Of a stretch of DNA of 64,000 nt, positions 1 through 11,200 are shown piece after piece. A program made the position numbers and the translations under genes. The notes below the pieces were generated by a model that was not told the origin of the DNA, did not search any database, and was given only the letters and a program-made list of their open reading frames with translations. Source of the stretch: Siderastrea radians (lineage: Eukaryota > Cnidaria > Anthozoa > Scleractinia > Rhizangiidae); contig OZ024890.1 in assembly GCA_964017195.1 (NCBI GenBank), positions 18,159,701-18,223,700 of the forward strand. The letters run 5' to 3'. The first letter of the stretch is position 1, and every line of letters begins with the position of its first letter.

Positions 1-454
1 CGAATCCAGCAGACGTTCGCAAAATGAACTAATGGATTGATTCTTGAAATTTATTACTATTTTATTGCTTTCACTACAGGTAATTCTAGCGAAACTATAT
101 TGAACGAGAAACTTGTGCGAATATTATTCCAAATGTAATTTACGACAGTTTGGTATAATTACAGATAACGTCCGAAAGGGCCCATCTGTTTTTGGTCAGT
201 CTAACAATGGTTAAGTCGCAAAAAAAAAAGCATTAAATACGAGATCTTAATGGAGCCAACTTCCCTCTGATCCAGGCAGACAGATTTTACTTTGTTTATT
301 TGTTTGTTTACAAGTATGTTTGTTTATATAAAGCTGAAAAAAGCAATAATAAAATTTCTCGGTTTATTTAATTGCTTTGACTCATAAATAACGCACAGCA
401 GCAAGCACTTTCATCTTATGCCGCCGTTCCAAATAACATTTTAATGGTATTTTA
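1..454. other. Gene-free left flank
   Basis: AT-rich sequence with short poly-A and poly-T runs. I see no coding exon, RNA gene or recognisable repeat boundary before the transposon that begins at 455. Confidence 0.4.
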
Positions 455-800
455 GGGGCCGACCATTTAACTTTTGAGGGGGGGGGGGGGGTGGATGATT
501 TCTGGTCAGCAAGCTTTTTTTTTTCTAGCAACCTGGTGGGCAGGATATTTTTTTTCCTTCTAAATGCTCTGCAGGATATTTTTTTTCCTCTTCATTTCTC
601 TGCAGGATTTTTTTTTCCTCAAAAAAAAAAAAAAAGAGTTCTTACATTAGTTTTCAATTCCAGCTGGAGCTTTGTTCACAGACAAGACAACAAATAGATA
701 AATCATAAGTGAAATGCATGGGCTTGAGTTTGTTTCATGGGATTATGAAAATCACTTACACTATTTTTTTTGTATGAGCTTACTAATTAGGGTTTGACAT

Positions 801-890
801 ATTATGCCGGCATAATTTCGAGCATTATACTATAGGTGGAGCATCGAGCATAATGCCGGCATAATAGTGCTATTTGCCGGCATAATAGTG
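801..890. repeat. Cluster of TGCCGGCATAAT palindromes
   Basis: The 16-bp palindrome ATTATGCCGGCATAAT lies at 801-816. A near-identical copy is at about 849-864, and a half-degraded third (TTTGCCGGCATAATAG) is at 873-888. They sit inside the 455-2863 transposon. Clustered palindromes of this kind could be protein-binding sites or a small nested foldback. Confidence 0.6.
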
Positions 891-1551
891 CCATTTTGTG
901 ACATAACAGTTATTTATTTTTTTAGAGCTACAACTGTCCATTTATTAAGTTAAAACTACAAAATTTCAAAAACTGGTAAAAAAGAATTAAAAAATGCAAA
1001 TGTCTAACGGCGTCCTACTTAGAATATGTAACCGATGTGTGATAAAAAATCACACCTCGAAGGAACTTTCTGAGTGCAACAATAGTCTCTAGAGTATTCT
1101 TAATGACTCTAAAAATTCTTAATGTTATTGTATACGTTTGGTAGCGCTATGTGTTCGTTTATAGTGTTCCTATTTCGCACGCAATGCTTGGCATTCCGTG
1201 CGAAATAGGAAGGCAAAAGGAAGGCAACAGTAGGCTGAGGAAGGCAACAGTAGTGGCCGAAACGTCCATAACTATTTTTAGCCAGTCTCAACTTTTTAAA
1301 TTCTTTTTTACCAGTTTTTAACATGCCTGGCTACACACCGAACATTTTTAACTACAAAATTTCAAGCTATTTTAATGTTCCTCGTGGTTCCCATTACTAC
1401 CGAGCACTGTAGGCTTGTTCCCAGTGTATCCTCAAGTGGGTTGGATCTTTAGGCCTGGTTACTCTCATTATGCCAGGCTTCTATAAAGGCCTTCCTGGTT
1501 TTTATTTTCGCGCTTCAGGGGGTCCGGGAAAAATTTTTTATGGCATAATTA

Positions 1552-1885
1552 TATATCTCATTTTAAAATATAAAAACATTGAAAATATAGATACATGTTA
1601 CTGTTTACTTATTTATTTATTTATAGTTGACAACAAGAAAGGTTTGGATCTGTTTCTTTTTATACTGAATATATATTATAATAAAGATATATCATATTTA
1701 AAAATATAAAAACATAGAAAAATATAGATACATGTTACTGTTATTTATTTACGGTTGACAACAAGAAAGGTTTGGATCTGTTTCTTTTTATACTGAATAT
1801 GTTATAATAGAGATATATCTTATTTACAAATATTTAAACATAGAAAAACATAAATACATGTTATTTACGGTTGACAACAAGAATC
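1552..1885. repeat. About 125-bp tandem repeat, roughly 2.6 copies
   Basis: Units begin near 1555, 1688 and 1813. Each carries ATACATGTTACTG or ATACATGTTATT, then GGTTGACAACAAGAA. The first two also share GGTTTGGATCTGTTTC and a run ending in ACTGAATAT. The third copy is truncated. It is AT-rich and non-coding. Confidence 0.75.
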
Positions 1886-2284
1886 ATAGAATAGTTTCAA
1901 ACAAGAATTAAGGATTTAACCAAGGTTTGAAATGGCAGAGGGTGGGGAATTTAAAAATTTTAGTGACCCAAAATATTTGAAAATGTCAATCATTATAGCC
2001 CTTGGGTTTGCCTGCACTCCCCCCATTGGGGCTAGACATGGATAGGTGCATTACTAAAACATCGCAAAAATCAAAAATGGCAAAAATTTTATATGTTATA
2101 AATGTTATGTTACATGAAAATGCTTCAGTTAAAAAGATTAAAAATGAACAAATTATTTTTCTTTGTCTAATAAAACTTGATTCTTTAAATAGAAAAATTT
2201 ACCTCCATTACTGCTTGTGATATTATAAAGCTAACGAGTTTGGATACGGTACGAGCCAGCGAGCCAGAAATCCCTAATCCCAAT

Positions 2285-2560
2285 AAAAAGGCTAACCGCA
2301 AGCTACCTATAAAGGAACTGTAGGCTAACTGCAGTGCTCACTAGGTTAGCCAATGTGTAATTTAGGCTAACCATAATGGCTTGCATGACTCCTATGACTC
2401 GCGAGCCTTGTGAACCGTGCAAGCCATAAATCCCTTTATATCCCATTATATAGGGCTAACCGCAAGCTACCTATTAAAGCTAATAACTGTAGGCTAACCG
2501 GAATGTTGTTTTGGCTAAGCCAGAGTGTGATTTAGGCTAACTGGAGTGGCTCGCTGGCTC
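2285..2560. repeat. Two-copy repeat of GGCTAACCGCAAGCTACCTA units
   Basis: GGCTAACCGCAAGCTACCTA occurs near 2290 and again near 2453. Both copies are followed by a CTGTAGGCTAAC segment, a TTGGCTAAG/TTAGCC segment and TTTAGGCTAAC. The spacing is about 165 bp. It lies within the 455-2863 transposon. Confidence 0.65.
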
Positions 2561-3155
2561 ACAGATTGTCGGACCCTATAAAGCTAAGAATGCATTGCAC
2601 ATTCTGAAGCATAACCAACTCCAGAGTTTAAAGGGAGCAAGGGAAGAATGGTTGCAATTTTGCTGGGATTTTGTAAAGTCCCCCTGGAATGATGAAATAG
2701 CTTTGCAACATTTTTTTTTCTTCCTTGCAGCAGTGCAAGAATTTTTTTTCTATTTCATTTGTGCTGCATGCAATTTTTTTCTTCCGACAAGGGCTTGCAG
2801 GAAATTTTTTTTCGAAATCATCCACCCCCCCCCCCCCCCCTCAAGAGTTAAATGGTCGGCCCCTAATGAGCCGCTTTTTAGTTAATGGTATTTCGAAAAA
2901 CAATACGTTCACCACTCTCTCCCTGTTCTTCTCGCCGGCTCACGGTCCCTTGCCGACTCGTAAATGGTGCCTCCACTGCCACGCTGGACGCAAAGCCCGG
3001 TGAAATGCATTAATATTCTCGTTTATAAATACTCGGCTTCACCTCGTATTTCAAATCTGATAAAACCGATTGGTAATAGAGTAATACAGTTTTTATCAGA
3101 ACTATACGTAAACTAAAAGCCGCGATTTCCGCAGCATTGTGGACAAAATAAAGGC

Positions 3156-4085
3156 TGATTTCCATATGATCGCTATGATCGCTACGATCGCTGGCAAAAA
3201 CGTTTAGCAATCGTTTCGATTATGTGGAAACCACTTTTTAGCGATCGTAACGATCACAGCTATCCAGGCCCGTTGCCAGTATTGAGGCAATCGATGCAGT
3301 TGCCTCGGTCAAACTTTTTATTGCGGTTAAGAATGTAAATAGAAAAATGAATCTTTTTTAATGTAACATGTTTTTGGCAGTAAACCACGCCACCGGTACC
3401 CTAAAGTGTGACAACCTCATGTTTATACTTCACTTACGTCAGCGTATGGCCTCCAGCCTCGTTACCGATTGAAGACTTGGTCCAAATCAACAATGGGCGC
3501 AGACCGCCTGAATGGTTTTACCCCTGCATACGTTCACGACATCACTCCAGAGCTGTTGCAAATACAGCAAAAATGCATGGGTCACCAGTGGTCAGAGGAG
3601 AATTGCTTTAGCTTTCTCCAAATAAAAGCGAGGCCTTAAGTAGAGTACACTTCAGCACTAGTACGCTTGAACTGGTGCACTTGCATGAACGAGATTGATA
3701 TTTTTTTCATCGTGAATGCTCTGAAATAACATTTCAGAGCTTTTTAAAAATATCATTTCTGAATTAAACCGGTAAAATTTTAAAAAGAAGAACTGATAAC
3801 AAACATAAATGCTGTTAAAGTTAGTTTGGATTTTGATTATGTTAGGGGGAAAATACCAAGCTCCTAGATTTCGAAATTTTCTAAGGGAGCATGCATGCCC
3901 CCAGACTCCTCTACATGCTCGCGCCTTTGGCGCTTCGCTATTGCCTTTGGTTATTAGAACAGTCTGGCTTCGGCCCTGCAAACACATGGAAACCAGCCTA
4001 TATGGCGTGAACTGCTCAGTGATCAAAGTCGCAACGACCGCTCAACTTTTTTGGTAGCGATCGTAGCGATCGTTTGGAAACCAGG
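3156..4085. mobile_element. Inverted-repeat element with GATCGCTACGATCGC ends
   Basis: The left end reads TTTCCATATGATCGCTATGA and continues TCGCTACGATCGCTGGCAAAAA. The right end, reverse-complemented, reads GGTTTCCAAACGATCGCTAC followed by GATCGCTACCAAAAAA. These form imperfect inverted repeats of about 55 bp bounding about 930 bp. No transposase is visible, so it looks like a MITE or foldback. No clear target duplication was identified. Confidence 0.6.
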
Positions 4086-4239
4086 GGCTGGATTCATGAA
4101 GGCCTCCTAAGATAAGATGTGTCCTAGGTATTGTTGGAAAGCAAAAGCCTACAATGGCCTGTTGTTAAGAAATAATACTTAGGACTCATCTTGACTTAAG
4201 AAAGTTTTGTGAATCCTGTCCCAGCTTTGTGCATCAGTC

Positions 4240-4760
4240 AATTGAAATCCCGGCCCCCCGAACCCCGGGACATAGCAGGGAATCTAACATTGCCCGGTGT
4301 TAAAACCCGCTAATTTCCCCGCCCCGGGGTCAAGCAGTCTGTTAAAAGCCCCGCATAACTGGGCATCAGTACTTTAGAACGAGACAATGAGTGGCATAGT
4401 TAATAAATGAAACATGGTACACAACTCAGTTTGGGTTTGTTGGTAAAAAATATGCAGATTACCGTCTTTCAGATCTTGAAAGACAAGGACTCGGCTATTT
4501 TAAATATTCCTTCATGTTAAATCCCCGCTGCTGTCCCCGCTTCCGATAATGCGTGCGTGCTGGTAAATCACCGCGCAATGACCCCGGTCACACATACATT
4601 TTGTTAATTCCACCGCCCCCCGGGGCCTGACACGACATTTTAGTGTGCGTTAAATCCCGGCATTGGCCGCGTTAAATCTCCGCTTTCTCCCGGCATGTCC
4701 TGGGGGTTGGGGGGGCGGGTTGGGGGGCGGGGTGGGGGCGGAGGGCGGGGGTTTCGATTG
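4240..4760. other. GC-rich block with G-quadruplex-like run
   Basis: Repeated CCCCGG/CCCCGC segments lead into a G-rich stretch at 4701-4751 containing at least six runs of four or more G on the plus strand, separated by one to a few bases. The surrounding DNA is AT-rich, so the change in composition is abrupt. No ORF accounts for it. Confidence 0.6.
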
Positions 4761-4844
4761 ACGGATGCGTTAAGGTGAACAACAGGCGAAAACAAATGAA
4801 ACTTTTAATAATTAACAGTGACATATTACTGTTTAAAATATCAG

Positions 4845-6632
4845 GTAGACAGTTTGCCCAAAGAAAACCTTAGTTTTCATGATGCTGTAGAAGTGACGGA
4901 AAGGATCTTCAGCGCTGTACACGATGGACAAAACGCACCCAAGGCCATCATAGGATCTGGTAATGCCATCATTGATGGACTGATTGCAAGAACAGTTGGA
5001 TTACGCACGATACCACTCATTAGGATCAGGAGACACCACAATTATCAGGTACAGAAATAATGTAACGTAGAGATTTTAAAGTTTATTTTAGAAACACAGA
5101 CTGTCCGTAAACATTATCCAACTTAACCCTATATAGGCTTGGGAACCCAATCTGCCGAAAAGAACTTTTAACGTTTTTGATACGCAAGCAAAAGCCACCA
5201 AATTGTACACTTAACCTGCGACTGTTCTGCTGCATGATCACAACAAAAGAATAAATACATCTTAATGACTACTATAAGATGCCCAGGGGGCAAAGTCAAT
5301 ATGGCTGCTGTATCGGTAAAAATATCTATGTCGTATGACATTTCATATGAAATGAAATCTAGTGTTTCCATGGCAAACATACTTTAATAGCCTGCTTTTT
5401 GCCAATAAAGTACAACATTGTTTTTGTGGCGAGTCTATTGGTTTTAATAACGTTTTCGTAATTTTGTTGGTTTTCGGAAAGTTTCAAAAAATTAAGAAAA
5501 CCAAAATGGCGGACGCTTGGAAATCATGACGTAATTCCATGTAATGTGACGTCATCATCGTGGGCTGTGGGACTCAATTTATATTTATCTTTCTTCAAGA
5601 AATGTTACAGTTTTGTGCCAGTATTTTTGGCTGGAAGTCAACGTAACTTACACTCCCTTTAGTTACAATTCTTTTCTGTTTTACTGCTTCTTCCAGCAGG
5701 AAAAGGTCTACCTAAATTTCTTACCATCATCAACAGACCGCAACCATATTGTATTAGACCTGGCGGTTGAACTTGGCAGTAAACATATCGCAGTATTCAC
5801 CAGTGAACATGCGACCTCGACAGCCTTACGACAGGTTCAAGTGGCAGCAAAGGATTACAGTATTTCATTTAAAGGGGCATAGTCACGCTGTTTTAGCTCA
5901 CTTTAAAAGTCAAAAATATGTCCTCATATCAGTGAACGCCCACAAATAATGGTCTAGTTTTGTTATCAAAGACTATATTACTTCACTAAAACTATTTTCT
6001 GTCGTCTGTTGCTACGGATGGCACGGATTGAAATGGATTGCAATTTGAAAAAATTAGGCTAAACTTTTCAAATTCTTTCAGCATGTTGACATTAAATCGA
6101 TACTAAATGGTCGTGGTTTGTTTTCTCTTAATGAAATTAAGTTAATATGTTCCTCTAAATGTTCAAACACAATTGGGCATGGATAAAGTTAGCTACCGAT
6201 AATTTTAGCACAGTTTTGACCGGAAATCTGCGAAATCCTCGTGACTATGCCCCTTTAAAATAGTACGGCTGTTTCTTAACGATACACTTCTTCCGTTTGT
6301 AAAACTGGCGGATTTCTTCTACCAAATGAGAAATTACAGTTCGGTTTTGGTGGTACTAGACTGTACGGGGCAAGAAGCATCGCACCTTATTGAGCCATCG
6401 AATATGGTGTTTGTTAGAACAGTAAAGTTCCAGTGGTTGCTCCTGAAAGAGATTGACTACGTGACCAACAAAGTGGAGCTTCTTCCTCCTGGTGTTCTAG
6501 GCACGCGGTTAAAATTTGAAGAGAGAAACTGGGTATGCACTGACCCTATTGAATTATACCATTCTTGAGTGGAAAAGGAAGCAGAATGGCTCTTGCAGAT
6601 GTAACGAAATCAGCCATCTTCAACTATTTAGG
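4845..6632 (+). pseudogene. Ionotropic glutamate receptor-like amino-terminal domain, disrupted
   Basis: Exon a (4845-5048, 68 codons) follows a good acceptor and ends in a GTACAG donor. Exon b starts at 5700 after CAGCAG. The translation resembles the periplasmic-type ligand domain of iGluRs: AIIGSGNAIIDGLIARTVG, then YLNFLPSSTDRN, then HIAVFTSEHATSTALRQ, and further on SSVLVVLDCTGQEA. A 382-bp MITE (5873-6254) splits exon b in frame and supplies an immediate TAG. Removing it mentally restores a continuous frame to 6568. A TGA at 6566-6568 and a one-base frame change precede a segment ALADVTKSAIFNYL that ends at a GTAATT donor (6633). No exon for the ligand-binding or channel domains is visible on either side. 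The family call rests on fold-level pattern only; it could be another type-I periplasmic-binding domain. Most likely a dead gene fragment. Confidence 0.5.
5873..6254. mobile_element. TTAA-flanked MITE (piggyBac-like) inserted in an exon
   Basis: The ends AGGGGCATAGTCACG and CGTGACTATGCCCCT are exact 15-bp inverted repeats, flanked by TTAA at 5869-5872 and 6255-6258. The TTAA duplication is the hallmark of the piggyBac superfamily. The interior has no transposase. It shares the internal motif GGATTGAAATGGATTGCAAT and neighbouring bases with the MITE that hosts the L1 at 32-37.9 kb and with a fragment near 22.3 kb, so this is a local multi-copy family. Confidence 0.85.
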
Positions 6633-6904
6633 TAATTTTTCTTTACTCTCTCAGGCAGTTTATTTTTATAAGGAACTTAATGTTCTGTATAAACAGGCCT
6701 TATTACGCAAATGTTTATTTATTTATTGTTTTTATTTTACTATCTGTGTAACTGAATTGAGTAAATAAATAAAGTAACATTTTTACGAGTATGGGTTTCG
6801 AGCACAAGTAAATAAGAGATACACGGTACACAGTATAATGGTTTCTTATTAATAAAAGTCGTCGAACTACGGTTTAATCTCTCAGTTATTGTCTCTTATC
6901 CACG

Positions 6905-7012
6905 CATCGCTTCCATCTATCACCCATCCATCCATCCATCCATCCATCCGTCCGTCCGTCCGTCCGTCCGTCCATTTATCCATCCATCCATCCACCCGTC
7001 CATCCATCCACC
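6905..7012. repeat. CCAT/CCGT tetranucleotide microsatellite
   Basis: Runs of TCCA followed by TCCG and TCCA again. The matching microsatellite beyond the LINE (7395-7600) suggests that the LINE tail and its target share tetranucleotide sequence. Confidence 0.85.
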
Positions 7013-7395
7013 CAGTGTTCTCAAAGAACATTGACACGTCATGTTATAACCTTCGAACATCAAGAAAAGACATCGCTTTACCGAGAGCCAGAACCGACTA
7101 TTACAGAAACAGTTTCGCCTTCACTGGGGCGAAAATTTGGAATTCGCTTCCAAATGATCTGAAATGCGAACGGTCGCTCGAATCCTTTAAAAACAACCTC
7201 AAATCTCTCAACCTCTGTATCGATTTTTAAATACATATACATTTCCTATTTTTTAAAAAAATTGTAATACATGAAACTTAAGGTTAGTTAGTTTAACATT
7301 TTAAAACACTATTTGTAAATATTGCACGGCTTTTGTGTAAGCCAAAGATACTATTGCAATTTTGACAAAACCACCGTGGATAAATAAAGTTTTCA
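7013..7395 (+). mobile_element. 5'-truncated CR1-like LINE, 3' end
   Basis: The translation to the stop at 7228-7230 carries [20 protein letters not shown] and [13 protein letters not shown], followed by [13 protein letters not shown]. This is the typical C-terminus of CR1/jockey-type reverse transcriptase ORFs. A short 3' UTR with AAATAAAG follows and ends in a TCTA-type microsatellite, as CR1-like elements do instead of a poly-A tail. Everything upstream of the C-terminus is missing. Confidence 0.75.
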
Positions 7396-7600
7396 ATCTA
7401 TCTATCTATCCATCTGTCCTTCCAACCGTCCATCCATCTGTCCGTCCATCCATCTGTCCGTCCGTCTCTCCCTCTCTTCCTCCCTCATCTCCCTCACCTC
7501 CTTCCCTCTAGTCATCCATTCTATTCGTCTATCCACTCGTTCGTTCGTAAATACGTCCGTCCGTCCGTCCGTCCTTTCGCTCGTTCGTTCGTTCGACCTG
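7395..7600. repeat. TCTA/TCCATCTG/CCGT microsatellite after LINE
   Basis: Degenerate tetranucleotide array (ATCT, then CCATCTGTCCGT, then TCGTTCGT) directly continuing from the LINE 3' end. Confidence 0.8.
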
Positions 7601-8281
7601 TCCTGGAACTGATTTAGTGTAACAGCTTGTGATAACAAACCTGCCGGAAAATCACTGAAAACAAGTTGGTTTATTTGATTAATTGTTCCTATACAATCTT
7701 AGCTATAGAATACTATACCATTTTAAAGTACTTATTACATAAGCAGCCTAGGGCTCTGCTAATTATTTTATCTCGTCAAATACATTCTTTACTGATTACC
7801 CTACAAACTTTTTCCTCTTAAATGCAATCGCGCATATCTCTACCGAGTAAAATATAATACTATCCCATACAGACCCAACAGTAGCAAAGCATTATTTAAA
7901 AATATTTTCAGCGTATGCATATCCTCTGTAGATTGAACAGGAACAAGAACCTAAAAATGTTCTGTAGACCATAACCAGATTTTCGTCAAGAGTGCAGTGA
8001 CACGTACGCGCGACTGAAAAATAGGTTGCAGGACCGCTCGAAGAAGAGAATGGAGAAAGAAAGAAATGAGACACAACAAGAATAATAATATCATGAGGAA
8101 AAAAAACGGTACAGATGATTTTTCTATCCTCGCCGTTTGTAACAAAACTCTGGGGAACGTTCTAGAAGTGATGAGAATGTTATGTCTGTCGCCTACAGTA
8201 AGCAATCCTACAGATTCGATTCGTCACGAAAAGTTTAAAAAACTTTTGCATTAAAAAATAGTTGAAGGTTGATTCATCTTG
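7600..8281. other. Downstream flank of JARID2, probable 3' UTR
   Basis: This region lies beyond the JARID2 stop codon on the minus strand and contains no exon of another gene. A minus-strand AATAAA at about 7670-7675 could be the polyadenylation signal, giving a 3' UTR of about 600 nt. That is inference only. Confidence 0.35.
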
Positions 8282-11200
8282 TTAGTTTGGTGGGGCTTCA
8301 TGTTTCTTTAGCTTTTCCTGGACCTTACTCACGAGTTGATCCAGTCGATCCTAAAAACAAAGCGCAATACAAAGTCAGTTCATTTATGCACTGGACACAA
8401 AAGCGGAAGTACAAAGAGACCCACACAAGGATTGCTTCTTGAAAACTCTCCTCCTCACAGTCAGACTCCGACTTCTATATGCTTCTAACTTTTGTGTCTG
8501 GAAATGATATTTTCTAGAATTTGACCTTACAAGTGAAAACTATTAAGAAGTACTTTTCTATGGAGCGGTCTATTATGCTGTAGGGGGTAGCTCTATAAAC
8601 TGTTACAACTGTGAACAAATTCTAAACTGTGATCATCAAAATGAAAGTTACCGAGCAGTAATTTCTCGTGGTACTGTTTATTATGCTGTTAAAGGTGGTT
8701 TCTGCGGGCAATCAAATAAGAGGTTGTTTACCATTTGTTCAAAATTCTGGACAAGTCGGTTGGAATGTAAATGGAAAGTAGTCTTTCCGTTTGCCCAAAT
8801 GAAAAAATTTTCAGGATCAACGGAATTTTCTTGAAAGGCAGTATAAAGTTCCCAAACCGGACTTCCGAATGAAAACTAAATGTATCATTTACTTCTTTTT
8901 GCTAGATTCAGGCCTTTCGCCAACTATGACCCGTATGCGTGACCACTAAACTCGGTTCCAGGCGTACCGAGTAAATATACGACAAATCTCCGACTGAGGA
9001 CCGGCCAGTTTGCTCTTACAAATGGTAAACAACCAGTGTTATACCTGCTGGGCCGTACTTTCCTGTGGAGCTGTTTATTACGCTGAATGGTCGTGGTTCT
9101 TACATTTGAGTCTGGCGAAGAAGTCCTAACTTCTGAGCAGTACTTTTCTAACTTGTTGTTTAATTTCAAATTCCCACAGAATTTGAAATTAAACAACATT
9201 TAGGATTAGGATTTATTTTTCCATTCGGAACTTTCGCGTCCTGAGGAGTTTAAGGGTTAACTCCTAGCAGTTCCCAGAACGTATCTAGAACTCATACGCA
9301 ACTAAGACAAAATTGTTTTAGTTAAGTCACCAGATACTCACTGTATCATATCTGCTCAAAATTCGGAAGCCTTTTGGTGAGGCTTTGTCACGAATCTGTT
9401 TAACGGCGTGCTTTAAACACAGAACCTGAGGCTCATCTTCACCTGTTACCTGCAGGACAAGAATGACAACACGCAAAAAAGGAAAGCAGATAAAGATACT
9501 ACGAGTGCAGTGGTTTATTTAGTCGTCTCACATTTCCTTCATTTTCAGCGCTGGAGGACAATAGTTCACGTCTGCAGGAAGGATAAGGTTAATTGGAAAT
9601 ACACTTGTGTCGGGTTGCACAGTGTCAAGAGACTAAGAATTAGGTACTGATAGACTGTCCTAGCACCGTTTTTGGCATACAGCAAAAATCCGCAAACAAG
9701 AACCTAGCGGATTAAGAACTTGTAGGCTAAAATGCGTCACTTAAACGACGCCCAATATATAGGCTACACATTGTAGCCCGAAATTCATATTATACCTTAT
9801 CATACAGAAGCATGGGAACTCACCCACACTGAATTAGCAAGCCCTTTTCAAGCACTTTTCTCCTCGAAAAATAAGAAGCTATTTTGAAAAGAACCTAAAT
9901 AGCCTTACTTCTCAATAGACACCAAACACGTCAGAACGTTTTTACACTAAGTTGGCCACGCTGGTTCTTATAAGCGGGTCCTACAGCAATTCGATAATAC
10001 TGTAGCCACCTTCCTTTGTTCCTCACTAAGTGAACGCCTGGGACAGCCTAGTCTTCAAGTAAATTTGTGCTAACAAGAAAATCATAAGTAGACTGCGTAA
10101 GATCGTCTGGGTGAGTGTAGTCCTGAGACGTTTCGACAAGTTTAGCGCATGATGACTGCCTATCACGCTATGGAAGTGTCAATCAGTGTCACCAAAAATA
10201 GTCCTACTCAGAACTACACTCACCGTGACAATCCACTTACGACAAACTCCTGGCTAAGAAAATCATTAGAGCGGTTTTCAATTGAGTGTCGAAAGTAATT
10301 CGCGTTTTGTTTTGGTTTTACTTTACTCCGCCCTGTGATTGGTTAAAAAATCTCGCACCACTTTCTCGACCAATCAGGAGTAAAACTCAAACCAATCCCG
10401 ACTTGCTCGCACGCGTTTTCCCGCGCTTGGCGCTGGTTACATGTATTTGCTTCGAGTTCTGATTGGTTCATTGGATAATTTGTGTTTGTTGTGATTGGCT
10501 GGGATAATTACTTCGGTTTTGGTTTTACGACACTCGTTTGAAAAGCGCTCTAAAAGGTTACGCGAAGCAAACTCACCGCTGACAGGAAACAAGGTTTGTC
10601 ACATTCCTCGCAGAATAAAACGCAACTAGAATCAGGTTGCGTCCAGTTTGAGTGCGATTTTTTACCTTTCTTCCCTGAAACAACACCATTCAGTAAAGAA
10701 AGTGAGGAAACAAAACAAGTGAATTAGATGAGTCAACATCTGCTTGAACTTGAACTGCAATTATTAGTATTCACATCGAACGTTTTCTCCATTCACTGTG
10801 TCCAACACTGGCCCTGAAGGTAAACTGCTAAGGGTGCAACACAAAGTACTAGCTTTCACCACCATACCCCGGCCATGTGGCGACGAAAGGCGTCTCGCGA
10901 CTACAGTTAGACGTAGACTGCAAAACAGTAGCAAATCGCAGGATTATTTCACAACCCTTGAAAAACTTGTTGCTGCGTTGCCACAATAGTTGCATTACTG
11001 AAGTAGAATCAAGTTGCTCGACATATTTCCTAGTGCCACAGCACCTTCAAGTGTTGTTTCGGGGAATAGCAAAGGAGCCGATGTATCCTGTGATTTCTAC
11101 ATTTTAAAGCGAGCCGACTCACCTCCGAGAGATCCTGAAGATTTTCTTTCCTTGTCAACCATTTCAATCAAACCAAGTTCAAGAAGCTCAGCCATAAACA

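Larger units (their letters stand above)
455..2863. mobile_element. DNA transposon with GGGGCCGACC inverted ends, TA target duplication
   Basis: The left end GGGGCCGACCATTTAAC is followed by a G run and GGATGATTTC. The right end is its inverse, GAAATCATCC, a C run and GTTAAATGGTCGGCCCC. TA flanks both ends (453-454 and 2864-2865), consistent with a 2-bp target duplication. Homopolymer runs beside both ends make the exact inverted-repeat length uncertain. The roughly 2.4 kb interior has no convincing transposase; its ORFs are short and low-complexity. It does contain tandem repeats (separate entries), so it is probably non-autonomous. The superfamily is not assigned. Confidence 0.75.

Noticed and set aside
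6889..7012. N-terminal part of the ORF leading into the LINE fragment
   Set aside because: The His/Pro/Ser-rich start is translated CCAT/CCGT microsatellite; real LINE homology begins after about 7013.
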